A DNA stretch of 64,000 bases from Echinicola soli (GTDB taxonomy: Bacteria; Bacteroidota; Bacteroidia; Cytophagales; Cyclobacteriaceae). The position numbers were made by a program, and so were the translations under genes. Below the pieces are notes generated by a model. The model had not been told where the DNA came from. It worked only from the letters and a program-made list of their open reading frames with translations, and did not search any database. Where the stretch lies: contig NZ_CP041253.1 of NCBI RefSeq assembly GCF_006575665.1, positions 3,571,001-3,635,000 of the forward strand, read 5' to 3'. This document shows, in pieces, positions 1-7,690 of this stretch (its first letter is position 1; each line of letters begins with the position of its first letter).

Positions 1-181
1 TACTTTTATCAAATCTATTGATAATATTAGACACATTATTGTCCTTAACGGTGTTTCGGAGTAGGATTGACCGATATTTTTCCAGTATGAGATCTCCTTC
101 TTTGGATCTATTGGCATCCGCAAAAAAAGAGAACAGGCACAAAAGAGAGAGTAGGGTGAAGTGTTTCCAAGTTAAAAGCAT
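1..181 (-). CDS. secreted protein, N-terminal fragment (runs off left edge)
   Basis: Reading the minus strand from an ATG at 179-181 gives 60 codons without a stop up to the window edge. The product starts MLLTWKHF and continues with a hydrophobic stretch (LLSLLCLFSFF) ending near ADA, a typical signal peptide. The mature start reads NRSKEGDLILEKYRSILL. It lies 26 bases downstream of the SGNH-like gene on the same strand, so it may be the third gene of the O-acylation cluster. The visible 60 residues are too few to assign a family. A secreted polysaccharide-active enzyme would fit the context, but that is only a guess. Confidence 0.6.
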   Translation of the reverse strand, partial: MLLTWKHFTLLSLLCLFSFFADANRSKEGDLILEKYRSILLRNTVKDNNVSNIINRFDKS

Positions 182-207
182 AGTTAATATGTGAAATTCA
201 TGCAAAC

Positions 208-1146
208 CTATTTAGTACTACTAAGATAGTTTGTTTGTGACTTGATTTTACTGGCTATTTCCGCTGAGAAGGCAATGGCTCCCCTTCGATTTAGGTGATT
301 AGGATCATTATAGTAGTCCTTGTTTTCTGTAAATTCATCAACATTCAAGTAATCTAGGAAGACAATGTCATCCCTACTTTTGATATATGTTATCGATTTA
401 GATGCAATAACCTTTTCTTTATAGTTAGGAGAAGCGACAATATAAACTTGGGTTCCTTTTTTCTTCAGTGAAGTGATAAGTTCGTCAAGAAGCTTGACGT
501 ATTCAGGGTTTAGTTCTTGGGTTTCGCTAATAATCCGTTGATTATAGTTCTGGGGTCCTAATTTACCATTTTTAGGTTTCCAGCCGTTTTCTTCAACTTT
601 TCCATCCACACCTTTTATAGCATAAGGCCTGAGTAGGTAGTAATATGATGAGTTGTAGGCATAGAGATTAGAGTAATTTAGGTATTGTTCTGCATAAGAT
701 TTATTATCTACCACACTTCTTATGGCTGGGTGCTCCGTGTAAAATGGTCGTAATAAACCTGCAGCTCTGTCAAAGAACGGGACTTGGTCCTCTCTATTTT
801 CCAAAAACAGGCCTTCTATATTAATGATGGCTATCTTAGGAGCATGTCTTTGGGTAATGGCCTTGTTCATGGCGTACATAAATGGCAGGCTCTGCCCTCC
901 TCTTCCTGCGTTCCAGCAGGTAAGGCCTAGAGAATCTTCAAAAACCTGTGGACAATAGTTGCTTTCTCCTCTGGAGCTCCCATAAATGATAATATCTTCA
1001 TTACATTCGTTAAGCGTATAATCAATTTTATAGAATCTTCCATCTGGACTGTTTTTTAAAGTAGCATCCAAAATCATCCCTGCTAAAACGTCTACAATGA
1101 GGAAGCTTGCTATAATGATGGCCATGTTTTTAATTAATTTTTTCAT
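208..1146 (-). CDS. SGNH/DltD-like membrane-anchored protein partnered with MBOAT acyltransferase
   Basis: 312 residues from the ATG at 1144-1146 (MKKLIKNMAIIIAS). The longer open frame would start at 1197 inside the MBOAT gene, while this start leaves a 10-base gap. One N-terminal hydrophobic segment (about residues 5-25) suggests a signal anchor with a periplasmic domain. The stretch IIYGSSRGESNY resembles block I of SGNH hydrolases (GxSxG/GDS-like), and DPNHLNRRGA near the C-terminus resembles the block V DxxH triad motif. Proteins of this size beside an MBOAT gene usually help move acyl groups onto exported polysaccharide or cell-wall polymer (AlgJ/AlgX or DltD type). The function is inferred from motif plus neighbour. 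Confidence 0.7.
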   Translation of the reverse strand: MKKLIKNMAIIIASFLIVDVLAGMILDATLKNSPDGRFYKIDYTLNECNEDIIIYGSSRGESNYCPQVFEDSLGLTCWNAGRGGQSLPFMYAMNKAITQRHAPKIAIINIEGLFLENREDQVPFFDRAAGLLRPFYTEHPAIRSVVDNKSYAEQYLNYSNLYAYNSSYYYLLRPYAIKGVDGKVEENGWKPKNGKLGPQNYNQRIISETQELNPEYVKLLDELITSLKKKGTQVYIVASPNYKEKVIASKSITYIKSRDDIVFLDYLNVDEFTENKDYYNDPNHLNRRGAIAFSAEIASKIKSQTNYLSSTK

Positions 1147-1156
1147 CGCACCAATT

Positions 1157-2557
1157 TTAAAATTGAAAGTAGATAAACTGACTATTGTCAAATACACCGA
1201 AGGTGGTGATAAACATCATTAGAACCACTATGGTCGCATACCGGACGATAGGGCTTCGATGGTAAAGAAATTGGTAATCGGGTTTGAATTCCATGACATA
1301 ATCATGAAGCATTAGAAGGGAGAGTCCCATGAGTCCAAATATGAAAATTCCTTTGTCTCCAAAATAAAGTCCTGATCCTTGAAAGGTGATGATCCTTTCA
1401 AGTACGGTCATGGCATCAGTGACTGAAGGTGCCCTGAAAAACACCCATGCCAGACATGTAAGTGAAAAGACAACTATCCAATTGACCGCTTTTGGAAGCT
1501 TAAACTTAAGTACGTATTTTTCCATTATCTGATAAAAACCGTGGAGTGCTCCCCAAATGATATAGGTCCAGTTGGCACCATGCCAAAAGCCACTGATGAT
1601 AAAGGTAGCCATGAGATTTAATCCTGAATGAAAACGGCCTTTCCGGTTCCCTCCCAATGGAATGTAAACATAGTCCCTGAACCAAGTAGAAAGGGAAATG
1701 TGCCACCTGCTCCAAAAAGACTTAAAGGATGTCGCAAAGTAGGGGCGTTGGAAGTTGTCCATCAAGTGGAAGTCAAATAGTTTGGCACAACCAATGGCTA
1801 TCAGGGAATATCCTGCAAAATCGCAGTAAATCTGGAATGCAAAGAATGCGTGGGCAGTGAAAAGCGTCAACCAGGAGTGCTGGTCTAACAGAACATAAAC
1901 ATCGTCCACGTAGATCGCCAGACGGTCCGCAACAACTACTTTCATAAATAGTCCCCAAAGCATTAGCTTACCACCTTGTGATACCATGTCATAGGAGAAA
2001 TTCCGCTTTCTTGAAAATTGGGGCAGCAAGTGACTCGCCCTTTCTATCGGACCTGCGACAAGCTGGGGAAAGAAGCTGACAAAGGTAAAAAAGGCCACAA
2101 TGTCCTTTGTGGGTTCTAATTTCCTCTTGTAAATGTCTATGGTGTAACTTAGGGTCTGAAAGGTATAAAAACTGATTCCTACCGGCAATATGATGTTAAG
2201 CCTGCTGGATTCCAATGGTTTCCCTAAAAGGGTAAAGGCTTCATTTAAACTATCAAGGAAGAAATTGAAGTATTTGAAATAGCATAGAAAGCCGATGTTG
2301 ATTAAAATGCTTAGAAAGAGAAGCGCTTTTCGCCTAGATTCATTTTGACTTTTATGTAGGTTTAACCCAATGGTATAATCTACAATTGAGCTGAAGAAAA
2401 TCAAAGACAAAAACCTCCAATCCCACCACCCATAGAAAAAGTAGCTGGCCAGAAGTAACCAGATGTTTTGGCCTTTTACTGTGTTTTTAAGAACTAGCCA
2501 GTAAATGAAAAACACAATTGGCAGGAAGAATGCAAATTCAATGGAGTTAAAAAGCAT
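1157..2557 (-). CDS. MBOAT family membrane-bound O-acyltransferase (AlgI/DltB-like)
   Basis: 466 residues with about ten membrane segments starting at residue 8. The family-typical N-terminus (LFNSIEFAFFLPIVFFIYW) and the YFFYGWWDWRFL motif are present. The conserved central block RPYFATSFKSFWSRWHISLS is followed by the catalytic-histidine region FWHGANWTYIIWGALHG. The length matches AlgI-type proteins (about 460-520). The family transfers acyl groups, usually acetyl, across the inner membrane to extracellular polysaccharide or teichoic acid. Here the SGNH-like gene follows at once on the same strand, the usual two-gene acylation module. A -7-type box, TATATTTG, lies 40-47 bases upstream of the start on the minus strand. 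The substrate cannot be read from the sequence. Confidence 0.9.
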   Translation of the reverse strand: MLFNSIEFAFFLPIVFFIYWLVLKNTVKGQNIWLLLASYFFYGWWDWRFLSLIFFSSIVDYTIGLNLHKSQNESRRKALLFLSILINIGFLCYFKYFNFFLDSLNEAFTLLGKPLESSRLNIILPVGISFYTFQTLSYTIDIYKRKLEPTKDIVAFFTFVSFFPQLVAGPIERASHLLPQFSRKRNFSYDMVSQGGKLMLWGLFMKVVVADRLAIYVDDVYVLLDQHSWLTLFTAHAFFAFQIYCDFAGYSLIAIGCAKLFDFHLMDNFQRPYFATSFKSFWSRWHISLSTWFRDYVYIPLGGNRKGRFHSGLNLMATFIISGFWHGANWTYIIWGALHGFYQIMEKYVLKFKLPKAVNWIVVFSLTCLAWVFFRAPSVTDAMTVLERIITFQGSGLYFGDKGIFIFGLMGLSLLMLHDYVMEFKPDYQFLYHRSPIVRYATIVVLMMFITTFGVFDNSQFIYFQF

Positions 2558-2596
2558 TTTGTTGATGGCTTTAAACGGAGAACAAATATGTTACAA

Positions 2597-2604
2597 CAAA
2601 TATA
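2597..2604 (-). promoter_or_regulatory. candidate -7 box of the MBOAT promoter
   Basis: On the minus strand this reads TATATTTG, an exact match to the Bacteroidota -7 consensus TAnnTTTG. The start codon is 40 bases downstream. The -33 position reads TTA rather than TTG, so support is partial. One AT dyad fills the spacer between the two boxes. Confidence 0.3.
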
Positions 2605-2607
2605 TAA

Positions 2608-2643
2608 AAAATGTATTTTAAAATAAAAAAAATGTATTTTAAA
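2608..2643. repeat. tandem AT-rich dyads, possible operator
   Basis: The 15-mer AAAATGTATTTTAAA occurs at 2608-2622 and again at 2629-2643, 21 bp apart (two helical turns). Its core AAAAT-GT-ATTTT is a dyad. The first copy fills the spacer of the candidate MBOAT promoter, where a repressor would block transcription. A third copy (AAAATGTATTTTAA) lies at 22433-22446. Confidence 0.35.
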
Positions 2644-2851
2644 TAATTATAAAAGTATTAATGCTACCGCAACGGTATATTAGTGGACGTTTAAATGACG
2701 AAGGGCGTATTGCAACTTGGCCAGTACCAGAGGTTGGGAGGTTACACCTGCCTGCCTTTTCCAGATAGGTAAGCAACTACTGATTCTTGATTTGAGACAA
2801 TCAGGGGAGTCCGCAGAAATTTATTTTGGAAAAGAAAGTGGGTAATCAATT

Positions 2852-2881
2852 AAAAAAAAGACCGGGGTTTTAAGCCCGGTC
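2852..2881 (-). terminator. rho-independent terminator, probably for trpS
   Basis: Stem GACCGGG (2860-2866) pairs with CCCGGTC (2875-2881) around an 8-base loop. On the minus strand it is followed by a seven-base T tract. It is about 260 bases past the trpS stop codon, so the transcript would include the inverted-repeat element. Confidence 0.6.
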
Positions 2882-2935
2882 TAAAGACCTAATTTATAAA
2901 GTAACTCATTTGAAGTATCCATTTAACCCAGCTTT

Positions 2936-3023
2936 AATGCCGTTTAGTTAAGAGCAGACAGTAACAAAGCTGAATAGCCTGTCCCGCATGACTATCGGTG
3001 ACACACGTAATCTAAACGGCATT
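2936..3023. repeat. MITE-like element or IS remnant with 12-bp terminal inverted repeats
   Basis: AATGCCGTTTAG (2936-2947) is the exact reverse complement of CTAAACGGCATT (3012-3023). The 64 bases between have no coding potential. Long, perfect, GC-containing ends in an otherwise AT-rich gap suggest a non-autonomous mobile element or the scar of one. No flanking target duplication is obvious by eye. Confidence 0.35.
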
Positions 3024-3143
3024 GATTTCAGGTTTAAAGTTGATCATGGAGTGAATGATATTGAAAGAATAGAAAAAGCTAATCCCACACAGGCTATGGC
3101 TACGACTAAGCTTCAGGATAGGCATAGGCTTTAATGTCACTTC

Positions 3144-4118
3144 TTACTTGTACCCCAGTTTTTCCCTGACCCGGTTTAGTGTATTTTGCGCTATTTCCCG
3201 GGCTTTGGCTTCTCCTTCTGCCAGCTTGGCATCTAGTTCATCGAGGTTGTTCATATAGTAATCGAAGATTTCGCGCTCCTGCTTATATTTCTCCATGATC
3301 AATTCCAGAAACTCTTTTTTTGCATGTCCATAACCAAAGTTTCCGCCGAGGTACTTTTGACGAAGAGCCTTGGTCTGTTCTGCTGTTGCGACCAAACTGT
3401 AGAGCCTGAAGACATTACAGGTGTCAGGGTCTTTGGGTTCTTCGAGGGGAGTGCTGTCTGTAACGATACTGTTGACATTTTTCTTTAGCTGTTTGGCCGG
3501 TAAAAAGATGTCGATATAATTATTATAGGATTTGCTCATCTTTTGGCCATCTGTCCCTGGGATGATCATGACATTTTCATTTACCCTGGATTCTGGCAAG
3601 GCTAAGATTTCCTCTTCCATCCTGTGATTAAATGCGCTGGCAATATCCCGCGTCATTTCCAGGTGTTGGAGTTGGTCTTTGCCGACAGGCACAATGTCTG
3701 CATCAAAGATCAAAATATCCGAAGCCATCAGCACAGGATAGGTGAAAAGACCTGCATTTATATCAGAGAGCTTGTCGGACTTATCCTTAAAACTATGGGC
3801 ATTTGCCAGCATGGGAAAAGGAGTAAAGCAGCTCAGGTACCAGGTCAATTCGGCTATTTCCGGAATCCTGGACTGACGGTAAAAGGTGGTCTTACCAATG
3901 TCCAGCCCAAAAGCTAGCCAGGCAGCAGCCACCGCATGGATATTTTCTTTTCGTTTTACACCATCCTTAATGGTGGTAAGCGAGTGAAAGTCTGCAATAA
4001 AAATAAATGAATCGTTATCGTCCCTTTTCGTAAGTTCAATCGCCGGAATGATCGCACCTAGGATGTTTCCCAAATGAGGTCTTCCAGAGCTTTGAATTCC
4101 AGTTAATACTCTTGCCAT
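3144..4118 (-). CDS. trpS: tryptophanyl-tRNA synthetase
   Basis: 324 residues, the usual length for the bacterial enzyme. It charges tRNA-Trp with tryptophan in the cytoplasm. The class I signature appears as TGIQSSGRPHLGN near the N-terminus (HIGH-equivalent PHLGN). The second signature KMSKS sits in GTDGQKMSKSYNN at about residue 190. The GKDQLQHLEMTRDIA segment for tryptophan and adenylate binding is intact. It is transcribed away from the DUF1573 gene, with 71 bases between the two starts. The terminator at 2852-2881 probably ends its message. Confidence 0.97.
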   Translation of the reverse strand: MARVLTGIQSSGRPHLGNILGAIIPAIELTKRDDNDSFIFIADFHSLTTIKDGVKRKENIHAVAAAWLAFGLDIGKTTFYRQSRIPEIAELTWYLSCFTPFPMLANAHSFKDKSDKLSDINAGLFTYPVLMASDILIFDADIVPVGKDQLQHLEMTRDIASAFNHRMEEEILALPESRVNENVMIIPGTDGQKMSKSYNNYIDIFLPAKQLKKNVNSIVTDSTPLEEPKDPDTCNVFRLYSLVATAEQTKALRQKYLGGNFGYGHAKKEFLELIMEKYKQEREIFDYYMNNLDELDAKLAEGEAKAREIAQNTLNRVREKLGYK

Positions 4119-4189
4119 CGATTAATTTTTTGTTGCAAATTAAAGAAAATAGGACACAATTCGCCTGAATTTTACCGTTATTTGTGTGT

Positions 4190-5287
4190 ATGAAAAATAT
4201 CCTGTTCATACCCATTTATTTACTTATTTCTGTTGGTTTCTCCTTACCTGTTCATGCTCAGTCGGTTGTGGACTCTCCGCTGATATGGGAAAGACAAAAA
4301 GCCTCACTAGGTTCTGTCATGGAAGAATATGGAAAAGTTACCACCGAGTTTTTTGTGGTCAATGACGGGACATCACCAGTGATCATTGAGGGAGTGGAGA
4401 CGGATTGTGGCTGCACCACCGTGGATTTTATCACCGATACATTGCTGCATAACCAAATTGGAGCCATCAAAGTTGATTATCAGCCTACTGGTTTTGGTGG
4501 AGCCTTCGAGAAAAAGGTGGTAGTGAAAACCAACATCAATCCTGCAGGTGATACCCTCCATCTGGAAGGGTTCAATATACCTTACCCAGAGAATGTGGCG
4601 TCCTATTACGATTATAAAGTGGGAAATCTTGGCTTTAGGTTTAGTTCTATCAATATGGGAAACGTCTTTACCGATGCGCCAAAGGTGAAATATGTGGACT
4701 TTTATAACTTTAAAGACCTTCCAATTACCTTGGATGAAGCCCATAGTGGGTTACCCTCACATGTGAAAATCAATATGATCCCTGCCATCGTTCCTGCAAA
4801 ATCACGAGGCTTGCTGGCCATTCAGTATGATGGGACAGAGAAAAATGACCTTGGATTCTTTGATGAAGAGGTTGCTTTTCAGATAGAATCCAGCGGTAAT
4901 GAGGGAGTTGCGCTGAGACTGCTGACAACAGTACAGGAGTACTTTGCGCCGGTCGCAAAAAGTGAGGTTAATCAGGTACCGCGGCTTGGTGTCTCAGAAG
5001 TGGAGGTAGACCTGGGGAAAATTTCCAGTAAAGAGCTGGTCCACCATGAAATTACACTTAGCAACATGAGCCCAGAGCCAGTTAATATCCGTAAGGTCGT
5101 GACCAATTGTGAATGTATGCAGTTCGACTTGCCCACCTATGACTTGGCACCAAGAGAAAAGACCACTTTGAAGTTGACTTTTGATCCGTCAGACAGGCTT
5201 GGTATAGACCATAAAATGGTGACGATATTTAGCAACGATCCCTTGAATCCCACCCGGACCATAGTAGTGAAAAGTAGGATTGACTAG
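4190..5287 (+). CDS. DUF1573 domain protein, secreted, two repeats
   Basis: 365 residues from the ATG at 4190; a GTG six bases upstream is also open. A signal peptide (MKNILFIPIYLLISVGF...VHAQ) precedes two immunoglobulin-like DUF1573 modules. Each carries the family's cysteine motif: DCGCTT in the first (about residue 70) and NCECM in the second (about residue 305). DUF1573 domains are related to the ASH/MSP fold and are common in exported proteins of Bacteroidota; their function is not established. The gene is convergent with the dehydrogenase gene, with a gap of only 5 bases and no separate terminator visible. Confidence 0.88.
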   Translation: MKNILFIPIYLLISVGFSLPVHAQSVVDSPLIWERQKASLGSVMEEYGKVTTEFFVVNDGTSPVIIEGVETDCGCTTVDFITDTLLHNQIGAIKVDYQPTGFGGAFEKKVVVKTNINPAGDTLHLEGFNIPYPENVASYYDYKVGNLGFRFSSINMGNVFTDAPKVKYVDFYNFKDLPITLDEAHSGLPSHVKINMIPAIVPAKSRGLLAIQYDGTEKNDLGFFDEEVAFQIESSGNEGVALRLLTTVQEYFAPVAKSEVNQVPRLGVSEVEVDLGKISSKELVHHEITLSNMSPEPVNIRKVVTNCECMQFDLPTYDLAPREKTTLKLTFDPSDRLGIDHKMVTIFSNDPLNPTRTIVVKSRID

Positions 5288-5292
5288 CCCTT

Positions 5293-6501
5293 TTACTTAA
5301 AAGCCGGGATTCCTGTAATCTCATTTCCCAATATCAATAAGTGAATGTCGTGCGTGCCCTCATAGGTAATAACCGATTCCAGGTTCATCATGTGACGCAT
5401 GATGGGATATTCTCCGGTGATTCCCATTCCTCCATGGATCTGCCGCGCCTCACGAGCGATGTTCAGGGCCATGTCCACATTATTTCGTTTGGCCATGGAG
5501 ATTTGTGCGGAAGTGGCTTTGCCTAGTGTCTTTAATGTGCCTAATCGCCATACCAACAGCTGGGCCTTAGTGATTTCAGTAAGCATTTCGGCCAGTTTTT
5601 TCTGAACTAACTGAAAAGAAGCAATCGGCTTGTCAAACTGAATACGTTCTAAGGAATATCGCTTAGCAGATTCATAGCAGTCCATAGCTGCTCCAATGGC
5701 CCCCCAGGCGATTCCATACCTGGCAGAGTCCAGGCACATCAGTGGTGCACTGAGTCCTGATTTTCCCGGCAAGAGATTTTCCTTTGGGATTTTTACATTG
5801 TCGAAAACCAGTTCACCGGTACAGCTAGCACGAAGCGACCATTTGTGGTGGGTTTCGGGAGTGGAGAAACCTTCCATACCCCTTTCTACGATAAGTCCAT
5901 GGATCCGATCATTTACATCTTTGGCCCAAACTACAGCGATATCTGCATCAGGCGCATTTGAAATCCACATTTTGGCGCCATTCAGCAAATAGTGATCGCC
6001 ATTGTCTTTAAAGTGTGTTTGCATGCCGCCGGGATTGGAGCCGTGGTCTGGTTCGGTAAGGCCAAAACACCCTAGCCATTCGCCGGAAGCCAATTTAGGT
6101 AAATATTTCTTGCGCTGTTCTTCACTTCCCATGGCATAGATAGGGTACATGACCAGAGAGCCTTGAACCGAAGCAGTGGAACGCATACCTGAATCGCCAC
6201 GTTCGATTTCTTGCATGATCAGTCCGTAGGATATATAGTCCAAGCCTCCGCCTCCATATTCGACAGGGATTTGTGGTCCAAAAGCACCAACATCACCAAA
6301 TTTTGGTACAATTTCGGAAGGGAAATGGGCGTTTTGGGACCAATCTTCGATGTAAGGGGATATTTCTTTTTTGACAAAGTCCCTTATGGATTGCCGGATC
6401 AGTAAGTGTTCCTCTGTCAGCAGTTCATCGATGCCGTAAAAGTCCACACCTTCAAAGAGATCTTGTTTTGCAGAAGTGTTTTGATCTTGAAATGACGACA
6501 T
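5293..6501 (-). CDS. gcdH: acyl-CoA dehydrogenase, glutaryl-CoA dehydrogenase type
   Basis: 402 residues, about the length of mature glutaryl-CoA dehydrogenase. The FAD/substrate signatures are intact: FGLTEPDHGSNPGGMQT (about residues 149-165) and QIHGGMGITGEYPIMRHMMN in the C-terminal domain. TYEGTHDIH carries the glutamate expected as catalytic base. The enzyme would oxidatively decarboxylate glutaryl-CoA to crotonyl-CoA in lysine and tryptophan breakdown. It stands head-to-head with a tryptophan 2,3-dioxygenase homologue, which fits that pathway, although the intermediate kynurenine genes are not in the window. Assignment within the family is by resemblance and context. Confidence 0.85.
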   Translation of the reverse strand: MSSFQDQNTSAKQDLFEGVDFYGIDELLTEEHLLIRQSIRDFVKKEISPYIEDWSQNAHFPSEIVPKFGDVGAFGPQIPVEYGGGGLDYISYGLIMQEIERGDSGMRSTASVQGSLVMYPIYAMGSEEQRKKYLPKLASGEWLGCFGLTEPDHGSNPGGMQTHFKDNGDHYLLNGAKMWISNAPDADIAVVWAKDVNDRIHGLIVERGMEGFSTPETHHKWSLRASCTGELVFDNVKIPKENLLPGKSGLSAPLMCLDSARYGIAWGAIGAAMDCYESAKRYSLERIQFDKPIASFQLVQKKLAEMLTEITKAQLLVWRLGTLKTLGKATSAQISMAKRNNVDMALNIAREARQIHGGMGITGEYPIMRHMMNLESVITYEGTHDIHLLILGNEITGIPAFK

Positions 6502-6630
6502 ATAATTTTGGTTTATTGGGTTTTTAGATGGAATTTTGCACTTTATACTTTGGTAATTATTTCTCTAAAGCTTCTAAAAGATAGCCAAGAAGTTTGAAAA
6601 AAAGACAGCGAAGCTGTAAAAAATAAATCC

Positions 6631-7602
6631 ATGAACAAGGAGCAACCATCTAAAGAGATCATCGAGAAAATCCAGTTGTTACATGAAAAGTATAAGGCTT
6701 CTGGTCAAGACATGCTTTCTTACTTAGAGGGGTTATTGTATGCAGATTACCTTACTTACTGGGACTATATCAATCTCGACACACTACTGACCTTACAGCA
6801 GCCAAGAACCTCCTTTAAGGACGAAAAAATCTTTATCATTTACCATCAGATTACGGAGCTTTACTTTAACCTGATCATATGGGAGCTTGAGCAAATATGT
6901 GAAAAAGATGATATGAATGCTGCCTTATTGAAACAGCGTTTGGAGCGGATTATCATGTATTTTGACCAGTTGATCTCTTCTTTTTCGGTCATGTGGAAGG
7001 GGATGGAAAAGGATCAGTTCCTTAAATTCAGGATGTCACTATTGCCATCCAGTGGGTTTCAGAGTGCCCAATATCGTATAATTGAAATCATGTCTACCGA
7101 GATACAGTATCTGGTGAACCTCCAGGAAAGAGAAGATTACAGCGATATTAACCTCACTAATGTAGACAGTCTTTTTGATATCCTATATTGGCAGTTTGGT
7201 GCCAAGGAGCTTGCAACTGGTGAGAAAACCCTTACCTTGAAGACATTTGAAGAAAAATATGGAAAGCAGCTAAAGGAACTGATCCTAAAGTATAGAAAGA
7301 AAAACTTGTGGAAGATCTATCAGCACTGTCCTGAAATTGATGATGAGCTGACCGACCTGATGAGGATGTTAGACCTGAAGGCAAATGTCTATTGGCCTTT
7401 GGCACATTATAAATCGGCTGTACGTTATCTTCATCGGGCACCTGCTGACATTGCTGCCACTGGAGGGACCAATTGGCAGAAGTACCTTCCCCCACGTTTC
7501 CAAAAAGTGGTATTCTATCCTGAGCTTTGGACCGAGAAGGAAATTGAGGAGTGGGGAAAAGGATGGGTGGTCAAAGAAATCTTTGGTCAGGAAGAAGCAT
7601 GA
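6631..7602 (+). CDS. kynA: tryptophan 2,3-dioxygenase family haem protein
   Basis: 323 residues, somewhat longer than most bacterial enzymes (about 280-300). The family opens tryptophan to N-formylkynurenine using haem. Compared from memory with the Xanthomonas campestris enzyme, Phe51 and His55 correspond to F68 and H72 (FIIYHQITELYF), Arg117 to R134, haem ligand His240 to H259 (AHYKSAV) and Thr254 to T277 (ATGGTNW). Tyr113 is replaced by F130 (QFLKFR), and the segment between haem ligand and TGG is four residues longer. The SSGFQSAQYR core is intact. It is divergent from the glutaryl-CoA dehydrogenase gene with 129 bases between. Substrate could be tryptophan or a related indole. Confidence 0.85.
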   Translation: MNKEQPSKEIIEKIQLLHEKYKASGQDMLSYLEGLLYADYLTYWDYINLDTLLTLQQPRTSFKDEKIFIIYHQITELYFNLIIWELEQICEKDDMNAALLKQRLERIIMYFDQLISSFSVMWKGMEKDQFLKFRMSLLPSSGFQSAQYRIIEIMSTEIQYLVNLQEREDYSDINLTNVDSLFDILYWQFGAKELATGEKTLTLKTFEEKYGKQLKELILKYRKKNLWKIYQHCPEIDDELTDLMRMLDLKANVYWPLAHYKSAVRYLHRAPADIAATGGTNWQKYLPPRFQKVVFYPELWTEKEIEEWGKGWVVKEIFGQEEA

Positions 7603-7690
7603 TGATTTGCCTGGGTGGTTTATCTCTGGCCGGACTGCCCAGCAGGTTAATAGTAGCTAGAACAAAATTCAAGGATAATAACCTTACACG

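Larger units (their letters stand above)
2558..3143. other. gene-free stretch between the MBOAT gene and trpS
   Basis: 586 bases with no credible open frame. It holds the probable MBOAT promoter with two AT-rich dyads (2608-2643), a minus-strand terminator (2852-2881) and a 12-bp inverted-repeat element (2936-3023). Both flanking genes are on the minus strand. I see no protein homology in 2650-2850 or 3024-3143. Confidence 0.6.

Noticed and set aside
2988..3008. GACTATCGGT followed by ACACGTA, also found near 33540
   Set aside because: The shared words are short and spaced differently; probably chance.
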